A stretch of 64,000 nt of DNA from Clostridia bacterium (GTDB lineage Bacteria > Bacillota > Clostridia > Oscillospirales > Acutalibacteraceae), in the NCBI GenBank assembly GCA_017454485.1, contig JAFTCX010000069.1, positions 1 through 64,000 on the forward strand, read 5' to 3'. Positions 48,948 through 58,280 of this stretch are shown here, in pieces. The notes beneath the pieces were generated by a model. It made no database searches, was not told where the DNA came from, and worked only from the letters and a program-made list of their open reading frames with translations. The translations under genes and the position numbers were made by a program. How positions within the stretch are numbered: position 1 is the first letter of the stretch; the number at the start of each line of letters is the position of its first letter.

Positions 48948-50261
48948 TCATTGCGCGTCCTGCTGCGTGTCGCTGTCGGCTTTCCATTTTCCGATCTGCC
49001 GCAGCAGCAAGGCCAGCAGGGTGTTCGACAGCAGCGATTTGTTTTTATATTGGCGCTTGATCGTGCAGGCGGCGGCAAGCAGGAACAGCACGAGGATGAC
49101 CAGACAGATCTCGCCGCGCCACGCGTAGTAATCCGGGAAGGTCGGGAACCACAGATCGTTTGGCTTCGTCAGCAGGACGATCTGCACGGAGTTTTGGAAC
49201 AGCACGCCCATGGACAGCGCGATGATGCCGTGGAAGAGCAGATGGATCTCGTTGGGCAGCCGGTCGGTGGCGCAGTATTTGATTGCGCCCTTGTATTCGC
49301 GGCGGCCGGCGATGATGCACATCCAGACACACAGCAAAAAGGCCAGCGATAAAAAGACAATAAACCGCAGCAGCAGGGTATGGACACGCGCATACAGCCC
49401 ATCGCAGCGCGCCTGCATCTCTTCGCACGCCGGATTGAATGCAAGGCCTCCGTTGAGCGAAAGGTAAAAATCGATCGACTGCGCATACCCCTCGGCGGCC
49501 TGCTGCACAAGCGGCACAAATTCGTCCATGGTGTCGGCGGGAAAGACCGGGTCGTTCGGGTCAAAGACGATCAGATTGTTTTTGGTTCCGGAAAAGAAGC
49601 GGCGCAGCTCGCTTTGCTTTGTGCAGCCGGTGTTGGTGGTGATCCGGTCGGCCGTGTGGTCCACAACGGCGTAATACACGCCGTTCAGCGCTTCGAGCGC
49701 GTTCATCAGCTCGCGGTATTCGCGGTCCATGCTGCGCTTTTCGCCCTCAATGAGCTCGTCATACACCTGCGTGAAATGCGCTGTGATCGCGTCCTTGTCC
49801 ACCCGCCAGCCGCCGGACGCGTCCTTGACGATGAAGCCGTTTTCAAGATTCTCTTGATCGATTTCGCCGGAGGTGACCTGCCAGGAGCAGATGGAGAGCG
49901 TGGCGGCGATTTGCGCATCTCGGTTTTTTTCCTCCTGCTTGATCTGCGACTGCAGCGCCGCAGAGGCCGGAAAGCCGGAGACGTCCTGATATTGCAGCGC
50001 GTAGCGCAGAAGGTTGCGGATCGTTTTTTCCAGCTCGGTCGAAAACGGAACGCTGGTTTTCAAATCAAACTCTGCCCCCTGCGAAAGCGCGTTGCGCACA
50101 CCGTCGCGGTCGTCGGTATACAGGCGGCAGCCTTCAAAAAACTGCACGCCCGCCGCAAAGGTCAACGCAGAAATCACCACAAGGAGGAGCGTTTTGGTGC
50201 CGATCAGATACGGCAGATTGCAAAGGATGCGCCGCGCGTTGCTGTCGTCGGTTTTTTTCAT
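48948..50261 (-). CDS. Membrane protein with large extracytoplasmic loop, sensor-like but no output domain
   Basis: The 437-residue product has one N-terminal transmembrane helix (about 22-42), a ~240-residue extracytoplasmic region rich in charged helices, and then four or so membrane helices (about 295-410) before a short basic tail. The layout of TM, long loop, TM resembles the input half of some Clostridial sensor kinases, yet no HAMP, HisKA or ATPase motif follows. Its ATG overlaps the rsmA stop (ATGA), so it is translated from the rsmA transcript. The function is unknown. Confidence 0.72.
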   Translation of the reverse strand: MKKTDDSNARRILCNLPYLIGTKTLLLVVISALTFAAGVQFFEGCRLYTDDRDGVRNALSQGAEFDLKTSVPFSTELEKTIRNLLRYALQYQDVSGFPASAALQSQIKQEEKNRDAQIAATLSICSWQVTSGEIDQENLENGFIVKDASGGWRVDKDAITAHFTQVYDELIEGEKRSMDREYRELMNALEALNGVYYAVVDHTADRITTNTGCTKQSELRRFFSGTKNNLIVFDPNDPVFPADTMDEFVPLVQQAAEGYAQSIDFYLSLNGGLAFNPACEEMQARCDGLYARVHTLLLRFIVFLSLAFLLCVWMCIIAGRREYKGAIKYCATDRLPNEIHLLFHGIIALSMGVLFQNSVQIVLLTKPNDLWFPTFPDYYAWRGEICLVILVLFLLAAACTIKRQYKNKSLLSNTLLALLLRQIGKWKADSDTQQDAQ

Positions 50262-51118
50262 AGGGCACCTCCCAACGCGCGGTACAGTGCGGCAAAGTCT
50301 TCGCTTGTAAGCGCTTCGGCGCGGACCGTTTCCGAAAGCCCGCAGTCCTTCAGCGCGTTTGCCACCTGCGCTTTCGGGATGGAAAGGGTTGCGCTGACGG
50401 AATTGACCGCCGTTTTGCGCCGTTGGGCAAACGCAGCCTTGACCAGCCGGAAGAACGCCTGCACATTGTCGGTTTCAATTTTCGGCGTTTCGCGGCGTGT
50501 CAGACGGATGACAGCGGAATCCACCTTCGGTGAGGGCAGAAACGCCGCTTTGGAAACGCCGAAGAGCACCTCGGCGTGCGCGTAGTAATCCACCATGACG
50601 GTGATCGCGCCCGCGTTTTTTTCACCCGGACGCGCACAAAGGCGGTCGGCAACCTCCTTTTGCACCATGACGGTGATCGCCTGCACGGGCAGCTCGCTTT
50701 CCAGCAGGCGCATGAGGATCGGCGTAGTAATATAATACGGCAGATTGGCGCAGACCACCACGCGCGATGCGCCGAATTTTTCGCAAAGCAGCGCCGGAAG
50801 GTCGAGCTTGAGCACGTCGCCGCTGACAATTTCCACATTGTCAAAGTCGGCGAGCGTTTCTTCCAGCAGCGGCAGCAGCCGGTTGTCGAGTTCGATGGAA
50901 ACGACCTTTTTTGCCGTTTTTGCCAGCTCGGCGGTCAGCACGCCGATGCCCGGGCCGATTTCCAGCACACACGTTTCCCTGTCGGCGCCGCAAAGTGCGG
51001 CCATGCGCGGGCAAACGGTTGCGTCCACCAGAAAGTTTTGCCCCAGCGCTTTGGAAAAATGAAAGCCGTGGCGCGTCAAAAGCGCTTCAATGACCCGCAG
51101 GTCGGAAAGGTTTTCCAC
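50258..51118 (-). CDS. rsmA: 16S rRNA (adenine1518/1519-N6)-dimethyltransferase RsmA (KsgA)
   Basis: RsmA dimethylates two adjacent adenines in helix 45 of 16S rRNA late in 30S assembly. The 286-residue product shows KALGQNFLVD, the SAM motif LEIGPGIGVLTAEL, the acidic ribose-binding IELD, the catalytic NLPYYITTP motif and the C-terminal helical domain. The start appears to be GTG 51118, with AGGTGA just upstream. It is divergent from galE and overlaps the next membrane-protein gene by 4 bases. Confidence 0.95.
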   Translation of the reverse strand: MENLSDLRVIEALLTRHGFHFSKALGQNFLVDATVCPRMAALCGADRETCVLEIGPGIGVLTAELAKTAKKVVSIELDNRLLPLLEETLADFDNVEIVSGDVLKLDLPALLCEKFGASRVVVCANLPYYITTPILMRLLESELPVQAITVMVQKEVADRLCARPGEKNAGAITVMVDYYAHAEVLFGVSKAAFLPSPKVDSAVIRLTRRETPKIETDNVQAFFRLVKAAFAQRRKTAVNSVSATLSIPKAQVANALKDCGLSETVRAEALTSEDFAALYRALGGAL

Positions 51119-51216
51119 AATGCATCACCTTTTCAAAAACATCTCACGCATCTCTTGCAAAATGCGTGCATATCGTTTATAATGAAAAAAACAAATAAAA
51201 AAGGAAGTTGAGTGTT

Positions 51217-52236
51217 ATGTCCATTCTTGTCACCGGCGGCGCCGGCTACATCGGTTCCCACACCTGCATCGAACTGCTGCAGGCGGGGTATGATATTGTC
51301 GTTGTCGACAACTTTTACAACAGCAAGCGGGAATCGCTGCGCCGCATTGCGGAGCTTGCGGGCAGGGAGTTCACATTTTATGAGTGCGACATCCGCGACC
51401 GCGAGGGGCTGGACCGCATCTTTCAAACGGAAAAGATCGACGCTGTGATCCACTTTGCCGGTCTGAAGGCGGTCGGTGAATCCTGCCAAAAGCCGCTGGA
51501 ATACTACGATAACAACGTCAACGGCACGCTGGTGCTGTGCGATGTCATGCGCAACAACGGCTGCAAAAAAATCGTGTTCAGCTCGTCCGCCACAGTTTAC
51601 GGCATGAACAATGTTTCGCCGCTGAAAGAGACGATGCCGACCGGCGGCACGACGAACCCCTATGGCACGACGAAGTTCATGATCGAGCTGATCCTCCAGG
51701 ATCTGCAGGCCGCAGACAATGAATGGTCGGTTTGCCTGCTGCGCTATTTCAATCCCATCGGCGCACACAAGAGCGGCCGGATCGGCGAAGACCCGAACGG
51801 CATTCCGAACAACCTCATGCCCTATATCACGCAGGTTGCCATCGGCAAGCGCGAATGCCTGAGCGTGTTCGGCGACGATTACGACACCCCGGACGGCACC
51901 GGCGTGCGCGATTACATCCATGTGGTCGATCTTGCGCTCGGTCACGTCAAGGCCGTTGCGCACACGCTTTCCAAAACGGGCGTGGACATTTTCAACCTCG
52001 GCACCGGCACAGGCTACAGCGTGCTCGATGTGGTGCACGCGTTTGAAAAGGCGAGCGGCGTGAAGATCAACTATAAGATCGCCCCGCGCCGTCCCGGCGA
52101 TATTGCCACCTGCTACTCCGACCCGTCCAAGGCCAAAGCCGAGCTCGGCTGGGTCGCAGAACGCGGACTGGAGGAAATGTGCGAGGATTCCTGGCGCTGG
52201 CAGAGCAACAATCCGAACGGCTTCCCGGAGGATTGA
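51217..52236 (+). CDS. galE: UDP-glucose 4-epimerase GalE
   Basis: GalE interconverts UDP-glucose and UDP-galactose, in the Leloir pathway and in supply of galactosyl units for cell-wall glycans. The 339-residue product has the NAD-binding GGAGYIGSH motif and the catalytic set S124 (SSSATVYG), Y149 and K153 (YGTTK), the same numbering as the E. coli enzyme. ATG 51217 is chosen because AAAGGAAG lies 9 bases upstream. A heptad tract begins in its stop codon and a strong terminator follows. No other gal genes are adjacent; lacZ lies at 13.5 kb. Confidence 0.96.
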   Translation: MSILVTGGAGYIGSHTCIELLQAGYDIVVVDNFYNSKRESLRRIAELAGREFTFYECDIRDREGLDRIFQTEKIDAVIHFAGLKAVGESCQKPLEYYDNNVNGTLVLCDVMRNNGCKKIVFSSSATVYGMNNVSPLKETMPTGGTTNPYGTTKFMIELILQDLQAADNEWSVCLLRYFNPIGAHKSGRIGEDPNGIPNNLMPYITQVAIGKRECLSVFGDDYDTPDGTGVRDYIHVVDLALGHVKAVAHTLSKTGVDIFNLGTGTGYSVLDVVHAFEKASGVKINYKIAPRRPGDIATCYSDPSKAKAELGWVAERGLEEMCEDSWRWQSNNPNGFPED

Positions 52237-52262
52237 CAGCTGTTAGCTGTTAGCGATGAGCA
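52234..52262 (+). repeat. Heptad tract, AGCTGTT family, left end of the RNHCP bracket
   Basis: AGCTGTT x2 and a degenerate unit start at the galE stop codon. The inverted partner is at 53003-53047. Confidence 0.75.
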
Positions 52263-52292
52263 GGCTGCGCTTTGGGCGCAGCCTTTTTTTAT
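52262..52292 (+). terminator. Terminator of galE
   Basis: AGGCTGCGC and GCGCAGCCT pair around TTTGG, followed by a T-run that overlaps the stop codon of the convergent RNHCP gene. Confidence 0.92.
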
Positions 52293-52672
52293 TTTTTGAG
52301 CATCTCTTCGAGAAAGCTCAGCGGAAACGGCGGCTGTGCAAGCGGGCGCACTGCCAGCGAAAGCAGCAGCAGCGCATTGTCGTCTGCCGCGATGCGATTG
52401 GATTTCAATGTGCCGCAGACGCGGCAGCGGTGAATCAGCGCCCATTCGCCGCCGTTTTTCACCCAAAGCGCAACCGGCTCCATCCGGCCGCCGCAATCGG
52501 CTGCCCGGTCGCCCGGTGTGCGGTCCAGATGCAGACTGTACAGGCAGTACGGGCAATGGTTGCGGTGCGCGGTGCCGGCGCCGTCGGGTGAAACGGTTTT
52601 GCCGCAGTTGCGGCAGGTGAACGATGCGGATTCAGCCGCATCGGAATGCTTGGTTTTCTTGGTTCGATCCAT
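52289..52672 (-). CDS. RNHCP-domain zinc-ribbon protein
   Basis: The 127-residue product contains the RNHCP signature (TAHRNHCPYCLYSLHLD) between two CxxC pairs (FTCRNCGK before, HRCRVCGTLKSNR after), giving a double zinc ribbon. The family is small and of unknown function; nucleic-acid or protein binding is suggested only by the fold. A Lys-rich N-terminus and a Leu/Pro-rich C-terminus flank it. ATG 52672 is preferred over an upstream in-frame start because AGGAGG lies 9 bases before it. It is bracketed by inverted heptad tracts, so it may be cargo of a small mobile unit. Confidence 0.83.
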   Translation of the reverse strand: MDRTKKTKHSDAAESASFTCRNCGKTVSPDGAGTAHRNHCPYCLYSLHLDRTPGDRAADCGGRMEPVALWVKNGGEWALIHRCRVCGTLKSNRIAADDNALLLLSLAVRPLAQPPFPLSFLEEMLKK

Positions 52673-52682
52673 TTTGGATTGC

Positions 52683-53002
52683 CTCCTGAAGGTATGATAT
52701 TGCATCCTTTGGGAGGCTTGCGGGTTGCGGCAAACCTCCCCGGTCAGGCCGCAATCTCCGTTTTACAATACGTTTTCAAAAAGCAGTGCTCCTTCAATGA
52801 TTTTGGTTTGTATGGCGCTCTGTGCGCCGGGCAGGTGCGCAAGGTGTGATCCTCTTTTGGAACGTGTTCGCAGATCACCTCTTCCACCGGCATTCGCCGG
52901 TCCCCCCTTCCCCAACGCCGCTTTGCGGCCGGGGACGGCAAGTCAGGTTCGCTTTTATCGGTTGCATACACCTAAAAAATGAAAGGTGCCATCGCCGGAA
53001 AT
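52683..53002. other. 320-base gap with hairpins, no gene identified
   Basis: No frame with a start and ribosome binding site is convincing here; the 75-codon minus-strand frame has no recognisable domain. Visible structure includes GGTTGCGGC/GCCGCAATC (about 52724-52758), CCGGC/GCCGG (about 52889-52902) and GCCGC/GCGGC (about 52917-52930). It lies within the heptad bracket together with the RNHCP gene. Confidence 0.4.
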
Positions 53003-53047
53003 CAGCTAACAGCTAACGGCTAACAGCTTGCAGCTTGCAGCGCTTCA
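53003..53047 (-). repeat. Heptad tract, right end of the RNHCP bracket
   Basis: On the plus strand CAGCTAA x2, CGGCTAA, CAGCTTG x2, CAGCGCT. The reverse complement is AGCTGTT/AGCTGCA, matching 52234-52262. It abuts the stop codon of the araD-like gene. Confidence 0.8.
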
Positions 53048-53731
53048 GCGTTGCCCGTAATATGCGTTCTTCCCGTGCTTGCGCAAAAAGTGCTTGTCAA
53101 GCAGCTCCTGCTGCATTTCGCCGTGGCTCGGGTTGAGCATCATCGTATGCCACGCCATAAACGCCACCTCTTCCAGCACCACGGCGTTGTGCACCGCATC
53201 AGCGGCGTTCTTGCCCCAGGCGAACGGGCCGTGGGAATGCACCAGCACCGCAGGGATGTCGGCGGCGTTTTCGCCGATCGTCTCAAGAATCACCGTGCCG
53301 GTTTCTTTTTCATAAGCGCCGGCGATCTCTGCCGGGGTCATTTTTCGCGTGCAGGGAATGGCGCCGTAAAAGTCGTCGCCGTGGGTCGTGCCCAGCGCGG
53401 GAATGTCCATGCCGGCCTGCGCAAACACGGTTGCCCAGCGCGAATGCGTGTGCACCACGCCGCCGATCTCCGGGTGGGCTTTGTAAAGCTCCAGATGTGT
53501 CGGCGTGTCGGAGGAGGGGTTCAGCTTGCCTTCGACGGTGTTGCCGTTCAGATCGACCACGACCATGTCGTCGGCGGTCATCGTGTCATAGCTGACGCCG
53601 GAGGGCTTGATGACCACAAGGTTCGTTTCGCGGTCAATCGCGGAGACGTTGCCCCAGGTGAAGACCACAAGATTGTATTTGACGAGATCGAGGTTCGCTT
53701 TGCAGACCTCGGCTTTTAATTGTTCGAGCAT
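53045..53731 (-). CDS. araD: L-ribulose-5-phosphate 4-epimerase (class II aldolase family)
   Basis: The 228-residue product is an AraD/UlaF-type epimerase that converts L-ribulose-5-phosphate to D-xylulose-5-phosphate. Zinc ligands are in HTHSRW (H94, H96) and VHSHGPF (H165), with the catalytic-region aspartates in [11 protein letters not shown] and TTHGDD and the C-terminal tyrosines in NAYYGQ. The start follows AAAGGA. It lies 22 bases downstream of an FGGY kinase gene in the same direction, so the two probably form an arabinose or related pentulose pathway. The upstream isomerase and a transporter are not visible. Confidence 0.92.
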   Translation of the reverse strand: MLEQLKAEVCKANLDLVKYNLVVFTWGNVSAIDRETNLVVIKPSGVSYDTMTADDMVVVDLNGNTVEGKLNPSSDTPTHLELYKAHPEIGGVVHTHSRWATVFAQAGMDIPALGTTHGDDFYGAIPCTRKMTPAEIAGAYEKETGTVILETIGENAADIPAVLVHSHGPFAWGKNAADAVHNAVVLEEVAFMAWHTMMLNPSHGEMQQELLDKHFLRKHGKNAYYGQR

Positions 53732-53753
53732 AGAATTCTTTCCTTTCCCCGTT

Positions 53754-55343
53754 TTACAGCATCTGTTTTGCAGCCGCCTGTTCCAGCGGCAGCGCGCGCA
53801 AAAAGCGCTGATAATAGGCGTCAAAGCCGTCTTTGCCTTCCCTGTCGGGGAAAACGGTGCTTTGCTTTGCGCCGCAGAAAATCTTTTGATCAAGGAAGTC
53901 CGGCAGCGAAAGGCCGCCGCCTTCGGTGAGATACAGCGCAAGGATCGCCATGCCCCACGGGCCGCCCACGTCGGCGGTCTCCATCACGGTGACGGGCACA
54001 TCCAGCGCGTTCGCCATCATCGTCTGCCCGGCCGTTTTTGCTTTGAAAAAGCCGCCGTGACCGTAGAAAACATCGGTTTGCACCTGTTCACGCCGGAGCA
54101 GATCATAGCCGGCACGCAGCGTACACAGCGCACCGGAAAGCAGGTTACGCGCAAAGGCGGCAAAATCGGGACGGCTGTCGCGTGCACGCAGCAGCAGCGG
54201 CACACCCTCGGGCGTTTTGGTGATGGATTCGCCGGAAAGATAGTTGAACGACACAAGTCCGTCGCAGTCGGGCGCACCGGACAGAGCCATATTGTAGATC
54301 AGATCGAGCACCGCGCCCTTGCGCATCGGCATGCCGGCGGCTTCGGTAAAGGAGCAAAGCAGCGCGCCCCATGTGTCGATGTCGGCAGTGCAGTTGTTGC
54401 AGTGAACCATCGCGACCGGGTCGCCGCAGGGCGTGGTCACAAGGTCGATTTCGGGATATACGGCGGAAAGCGGCTGTTCGAGCACGAACATCGCAAACAC
54501 CGACGTGCCGGCAGAGACGTTGCCGGTGCGCACGCGCACGCTGTTTGTGGCGGTCATGCCCGTGCCGGCGTCGCCCTCGGGCGGGCAAAACGGGATGCCG
54601 GGCTGCAGATCGCCGCTCGGATCAAGCAGCTTTGCGCCGCGTGCAGTCAGTGTGCCCGCCGCCTGTCCGGCAGAAAGCACATCGGGCAAAAGCCCACGCA
54701 GGCTCCACGGGAACGCTTTTTCTTTTGTCAGCGTGTCGAATGTGCCGAGCATCGCTTTGTCATAATCGGTTTTATCGCTGCCGATCGGGAACATCCCCGA
54801 CGCTTCGCCGACGCCGACCACGCGGCGGCCGGTCAAATAATAATGAATCAGCCCGGCGAGGGTGGTCAGGTGCGCGATTCTCTCACAATGCGCTTCGCCG
54901 TTCAGAATGGCCTGATACAGATGCGCGATGCTCCAGCGTTCGGGAATATTGAAACCGAACGCTTCGGTCAGCGCGGCGGCAGCTTCGGCACAAGTGGTGT
55001 TGCGCCAGGTGCGAAACGGCACAAGCAGGCGGTCGTTTTCGTCCAGCGCGAGATAGCCGTGCATCATGCCGGAAACGCCGATGGCGCCGACGGTGGTGAG
55101 CGTGAGATCATAGCGGCGTTTCACATTTTCTTTGAGCGCGGCGAACGAACCCTGCAGCGCGGCGAAGATGTCGCTTTCGCGGTAGGTCCAGTAGCCGTCC
55201 TCATAGCGGTTTTCCCAATCGTAAACGCCTTCGGCGAGCACGGCGGCGGTTTTTGAAACAAGCACGGCCTTCACGCGTGTGGAGCCGAATTCGATGCCGA
55301 GCGCCGTTTGTCCGGCGGCGATGGCGGTGCGGTGGTCAGTCAT
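53754..55343 (-). CDS. FGGY-family carbohydrate kinase (ribulokinase-like)
   Basis: The 529-residue product has the actin-like ATPase fold of FGGY sugar kinases: N-terminal [16 protein letters not shown] phosphate-binding motif, GVSGMMHG substrate region with a catalytic-type aspartate in EGDAGTGM, and a late FYGHGGFFK and GGPWGMA adenosine-binding region. Neighbouring araD suggests L-ribulose as substrate, but the sequence differs from E. coli AraB, so a related pentulose is possible. ATG 55343 has GGAGG 9 bases upstream and overlaps the trmD stop by 8 bases, so this sugar kinase is coupled to a tRNA-modification gene. Confidence 0.85.
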   Translation of the reverse strand: MTDHRTAIAAGQTALGIEFGSTRVKAVLVSKTAAVLAEGVYDWENRYEDGYWTYRESDIFAALQGSFAALKENVKRRYDLTLTTVGAIGVSGMMHGYLALDENDRLLVPFRTWRNTTCAEAAAALTEAFGFNIPERWSIAHLYQAILNGEAHCERIAHLTTLAGLIHYYLTGRRVVGVGEASGMFPIGSDKTDYDKAMLGTFDTLTKEKAFPWSLRGLLPDVLSAGQAAGTLTARGAKLLDPSGDLQPGIPFCPPEGDAGTGMTATNSVRVRTGNVSAGTSVFAMFVLEQPLSAVYPEIDLVTTPCGDPVAMVHCNNCTADIDTWGALLCSFTEAAGMPMRKGAVLDLIYNMALSGAPDCDGLVSFNYLSGESITKTPEGVPLLLRARDSRPDFAAFARNLLSGALCTLRAGYDLLRREQVQTDVFYGHGGFFKAKTAGQTMMANALDVPVTVMETADVGGPWGMAILALYLTEGGGLSLPDFLDQKIFCGAKQSTVFPDREGKDGFDAYYQRFLRALPLEQAAAKQML

Positions 55344-56031
55344 GACGGTTTTCCTCCTTGAGCAAGTCGGGTCGTTTTTTTTCGGTGCGGCGCAGCGCGT
55401 CTTCTTTGCGGAACGCTTCAATGTTGGCGTGGTGACCCGAAAGCAAAACATCGGGCACCTTGCGGCCGCGCCATTCCGGCGGACGGGTGTATTGTGCGTA
55501 TTCCAGCAGACCGGAAAAGTGGCTTTCCTCGGTGAAGCAGGCCGTGTCGGAAAGCACGCCCGGCAGCATGCGCGCAACAGCGTCGCACAGCACAAGCGCC
55601 GGCAGCTCTCCGCCGGTGAGAACGTAATCGCCGATGGAAATCTCTTCGTCCACCAGCTCCTCGATCACGCGCTCGTCCACGCCCTCATAGTGGCCGCACA
55701 GCAGCGCAAGGTTTTCAAGCTCGGAAAGCGCGCGCACGCGCTGCTGGGTGAGCGTTTTGCCCTGGGGCGAAAGATAGATCAGATGCGGGCGCGTGCCGAG
55801 CTCTTTGCACAGCGCCTGAAAGCAGTCATAGATCGGCTGGGGCTGCATGATCATGCCCATGCCGCCGCCGTAGGGCGCGTCGTCCACGCGACCGTGTTTA
55901 TCCGCGGAATAATCGCGGATCTGATGCGTAAAAAACGCCACCTTGCCCGCCTTTTGCGCCCGGCCGAGGATGCTTTCGTTCAGCACGGTGTCGCACATTT
56001 CGGGGAAAAGGGTCAGAATGTCAATGCGCAT
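55336..56031 (-). CDS. trmD: tRNA (guanine37-N1)-methyltransferase TrmD
   Basis: TrmD methylates G37 next to the anticodon and prevents +1 frameshifting; it is usually essential. The 231-residue product has the trefoil-knot SAM site: [41 protein letters not shown] and [17 protein letters not shown] 56031 lies inside the end of rimM (11-base overlap), as in many operons. The usual rpsP and rplS neighbours are missing; the FGGY kinase gene follows instead. Confidence 0.96.
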   Translation of the reverse strand: MRIDILTLFPEMCDTVLNESILGRAQKAGKVAFFTHQIRDYSADKHGRVDDAPYGGGMGMIMQPQPIYDCFQALCKELGTRPHLIYLSPQGKTLTQQRVRALSELENLALLCGHYEGVDERVIEELVDEEISIGDYVLTGGELPALVLCDAVARMLPGVLSDTACFTEESHFSGLLEYAQYTRPPEWRGRKVPDVLLSGHHANIEAFRKEDALRRTEKKRPDLLKEENRHD

Positions 56032-56542
56032 CGTCAAACAGTCCTTTCAGCGGGCGGATGCGGATTTCTTCGGCGTCGATGTCGGTGCTGATGACCACGG
56101 GCGGGATCGCCGGGATGAGCACCTCGGCGCCGGTTTCGTCCGTGATGTGCCAAACGTCGTTCGCCCCGGTCTTGCTCACATCGGTCAGCGTGCCGTAGCT
56201 TTTTTCTGGCGCATCGGCGTCGCGCACGGCGCAGCCGATGAGATCCTGAATGAAATAGTGCTCCTTGGGTAGCTTTGCATCCGCACGCTGCATAAACAGC
56301 ACCCTGCCGCGCAAAGCGGCGGCCTGCTCCACGGTGTCGGTGCCCTCGAGCTTGAGCAGCACGATACTGCCGTGTTCGCGGCAGGAAAGCACACGCACGG
56401 CGCGGCTGCCGCGATTGTCAAAATAAAGCGTTTTGAAGCGCTTCATGAACGACGGTTCGTCGCACCACGGCTCCACGCGCACTTCACCGCGCACACCGTG
56501 GGTGCCGACGATTTTTCCGATTTCAAGATAAGGGTGACGCAT
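56021..56542 (-). CDS. rimM: Ribosome maturation factor RimM
   Basis: RimM binds ribosomal protein S19 and assists maturation of the 30S head. The 173-residue product has the N-terminal beta-barrel ([20 protein letters not shown]) and the C-terminal PRC-barrel ([31 protein letters not shown]). ATG 56542 gives the usual length and fits AAAGGA about 11 bases upstream; an ATG at 56554 overlaps that site. It overlaps trmD. A heptad tract lies 33 bases upstream. Confidence 0.93.
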   Translation of the reverse strand: MRHPYLEIGKIVGTHGVRGEVRVEPWCDEPSFMKRFKTLYFDNRGSRAVRVLSCREHGSIVLLKLEGTDTVEQAAALRGRVLFMQRADAKLPKEHYFIQDLIGCAVRDADAPEKSYGTLTDVSKTGANDVWHITDETGAEVLIPAIPPVVISTDIDAEEIRIRPLKGLFDDAH

Positions 56543-56574
56543 GAGGGAATTCATCCTTTCAAAAGGGGAAACGT

Positions 56575-56774
56575 TGATGGAATTTGGAATTTGGAATGTG
56601 GAATGTGGAATTAAGGGGCGCCGCGCAAATCGCGATGCGCCGAAATGTACAAATGAAAGCATAATATAATTGATGGGTATTCTTTCTTCAACTGCTTTGC
56701 TTTGCGGACGAAACGTAAAGTGAAGTGAACCGTAAACCCGCGACCTCAATTCCAAATTTCACATTCCAAATTTG
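56575..56774. repeat. Inverted heptad tracts (TGGAATT family) around an empty 130-base segment
   Basis: The left tract (56575-56616) has five TGGAAT(T/G) units. The right tract (56745-56774) is the reverse complement family (CAATTCC AAATTTC ACATTCC AAATTTG). The ~130 bases between have no gene; they contain a possible promoter-like TATAAT-rich patch only. It looks like a cargo-less version of the other brackets. Confidence 0.78.
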
Positions 56775-56795
56775 CGCATAAGCGCACAGCGCATT

Positions 56796-56826
56796 CATAA
56801 AAAGGCTGCTAAGCAGCCTTTTTATG
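56796..56826 (-). terminator. Terminator overlapping the glyA stop codon
   Basis: CATAAAAAGGCTGCT and AGCAGCCTTTTTATG form a perfect palindrome with T-runs on both strands. Confidence 0.93.
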
Positions 56827-58072
56827 CGTACAGCGGATACGCTTTGCAGATTTTTTCCACTTCGGCGCGGATATAATCCTTTTGCGCGTCGAAATCCTTC
56901 GCTGCCAGCGCAATCAGCGCGGCAATCTTGTCCATATCGTCCTCGTTCAGTCCGCGCGTTGTCAGTGCAGCGGTGCCCAGACGCACGCCGGAGGTGACGA
57001 ACGGTTTCTGCGGATCATTCGGGATGGCGTTCTTGTTCGTGGTTATGCCGACCTCGTCTAAGCGGTGCTCCAGCTCCTTGCCGGTCAGACCGACCGAGCG
57101 CAGGTCCAGCAGACAGAGGTGGTTGTCTGTGCCGCCGGAAACCAGATCGATTCCGCGCGAAAGCAAGCCGGCGGCGAGCGCCTTGCTGTTTTTGACGATG
57201 TTTTCGGCATAGGTTTTGAACGCCGGGTTCAGCGCTTCGCCGAAGCAGACGGCCTTTGCGGCAATGATGTGCATGAGCGGACCGCCCTGGTTGCCGGGGA
57301 AGATCGCTTTGTTGATTGCCGGGCCGTATTCCGCCTTTGCAAGGATCAGACCGCCGCGCGGACCGCGCAGGGTTTTATGCGTGGTGGTGGTCACAACGTC
57401 GGCGTAAGGCACCGGGTTCATGTGCTGGCCGGCAACGACCAGACCCGCGATGTGCGCCATATCGACCAGGAAGATTGCGCCGACCTCGTCGCAGATGGCG
57501 CGGATGCGTTTGAAATCGATCTCTCTGGGATAGGCCGAGGCGCCGGAGACGATCATCTTCGGCTGCGTCTGCTTTGCAAGACGCTGCAGCGCGTCATAAT
57601 CGAGGAAGCCGTTGTCGTCCACGCCGTAGGAGACGAAGTTGTAAATTTTACCGCTGGCGTTGACGGGAGAACCGTGGGTCAGATGCCCGCCTGCGGCAAG
57701 CGACATGCCAAGCACGGTATCGCCCGGCTGCAGCAGCGCGGCATAGGCGGCAAGGTTCGCCTGTGAGCCGGAGTGCGGCTGCACATTGGCATACTCCGCG
57801 CCGAAGAGCTTCTTTGCGCGCTCAATGGCGAGCGTTTCCACCACGTCCACACATTCGCAGCCGCCGTAGTAGCGCTTGCCGGGGTAGCCCTCGGCGTATT
57901 TGTTGGTCAGCACACTGCCCATGGCCGCCATCACAGCGGGGGAGACAATGTTTTCAGACGCGATGAGCTCCAGCTTGTTCTGCTGGCGGTGCAGCTCGCC
58001 TGCCATGGCGTCGGCAATTTCGGGATCGACCGCGTGAATGAGGCCGATGCTGTCGAGAAGGTCGTTGTACAT
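56822..58072 (-). CDS. glyA: Serine hydroxymethyltransferase
   Basis: GlyA interconverts serine and glycine with transfer of a one-carbon unit to tetrahydrofolate, using pyridoxal phosphate. The 416-residue product has [12 protein letters not shown] near the start, the [13 protein letters not shown] motif and the PLP lysine K233 in [16 protein letters not shown]. Length and motifs are complete. Upstream is a heptad tract interrupted by a MITE, so its promoter may lie in or next to inserted DNA; no riboswitch was recognised. The stop codon is inside the terminator. Confidence 0.97.
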   Translation of the reverse strand: MYNDLLDSIGLIHAVDPEIADAMAGELHRQQNKLELIASENIVSPAVMAAMGSVLTNKYAEGYPGKRYYGGCECVDVVETLAIERAKKLFGAEYANVQPHSGSQANLAAYAALLQPGDTVLGMSLAAGGHLTHGSPVNASGKIYNFVSYGVDDNGFLDYDALQRLAKQTQPKMIVSGASAYPREIDFKRIRAICDEVGAIFLVDMAHIAGLVVAGQHMNPVPYADVVTTTTHKTLRGPRGGLILAKAEYGPAINKAIFPGNQGGPLMHIIAAKAVCFGEALNPAFKTYAENIVKNSKALAAGLLSRGIDLVSGGTDNHLCLLDLRSVGLTGKELEHRLDEVGITTNKNAIPNDPQKPFVTSGVRLGTAALTTRGLNEDDMDKIAALIALAAKDFDAQKDYIRAEVEKICKAYPLYA

Positions 58073-58094
58073 ATGAGAATCGTTCCTTTCTTTT

Positions 58095-58119
58095 TGAGTC
58101 GGTAGTCGTTAGTCGTTAG
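58095..58119 (+). repeat. Heptad tract, TAGTCGT family, left end of four-helix-bundle bracket 1
   Basis: GAGTCGG, TAGTCGT, TAGTCGT, then interrupted by the MITE; the tract resumes as TTAGTCGGTAG at 58281-58293. The inverted partner is at 58661-58694. Confidence 0.82.
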
Positions 58120-58280
58120 GTACCCGCTGATTAATTCGATGTGTAAAGATTGGCGAGGAAATTTTTCGTCAGATGTAACAGAAATCGCGCAGACAACCTT
58201 CCGGTTTTCAAGAGATTTCTGTGCAAAATGACGGAAAATTTGCCGCCAATGTTTGCGTGTTCGAGTTAATCAGTGGGTAC
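58120..58280. mobile_element. 161-bp MITE inserted into a heptad tract
   Basis: Terminal inverted repeats GTACCCGCTGATTAATTCGA (58120-58139) and TCGAGTTAATCAGTGGGTAC (58261-58280) match at 18 of 20 positions. The 4-base sequence TTAG flanks both sides (58116-58119 and 58281-58284), consistent with a target-site duplication. There is no coding capacity. A truncated copy lies at 33846-33972. Confidence 0.88.

Noticed and set aside
52744..52971. 75-codon minus-strand gene between RNHCP and araD
   Set aside because: No start signal or family match; the sequence is dominated by hairpins.
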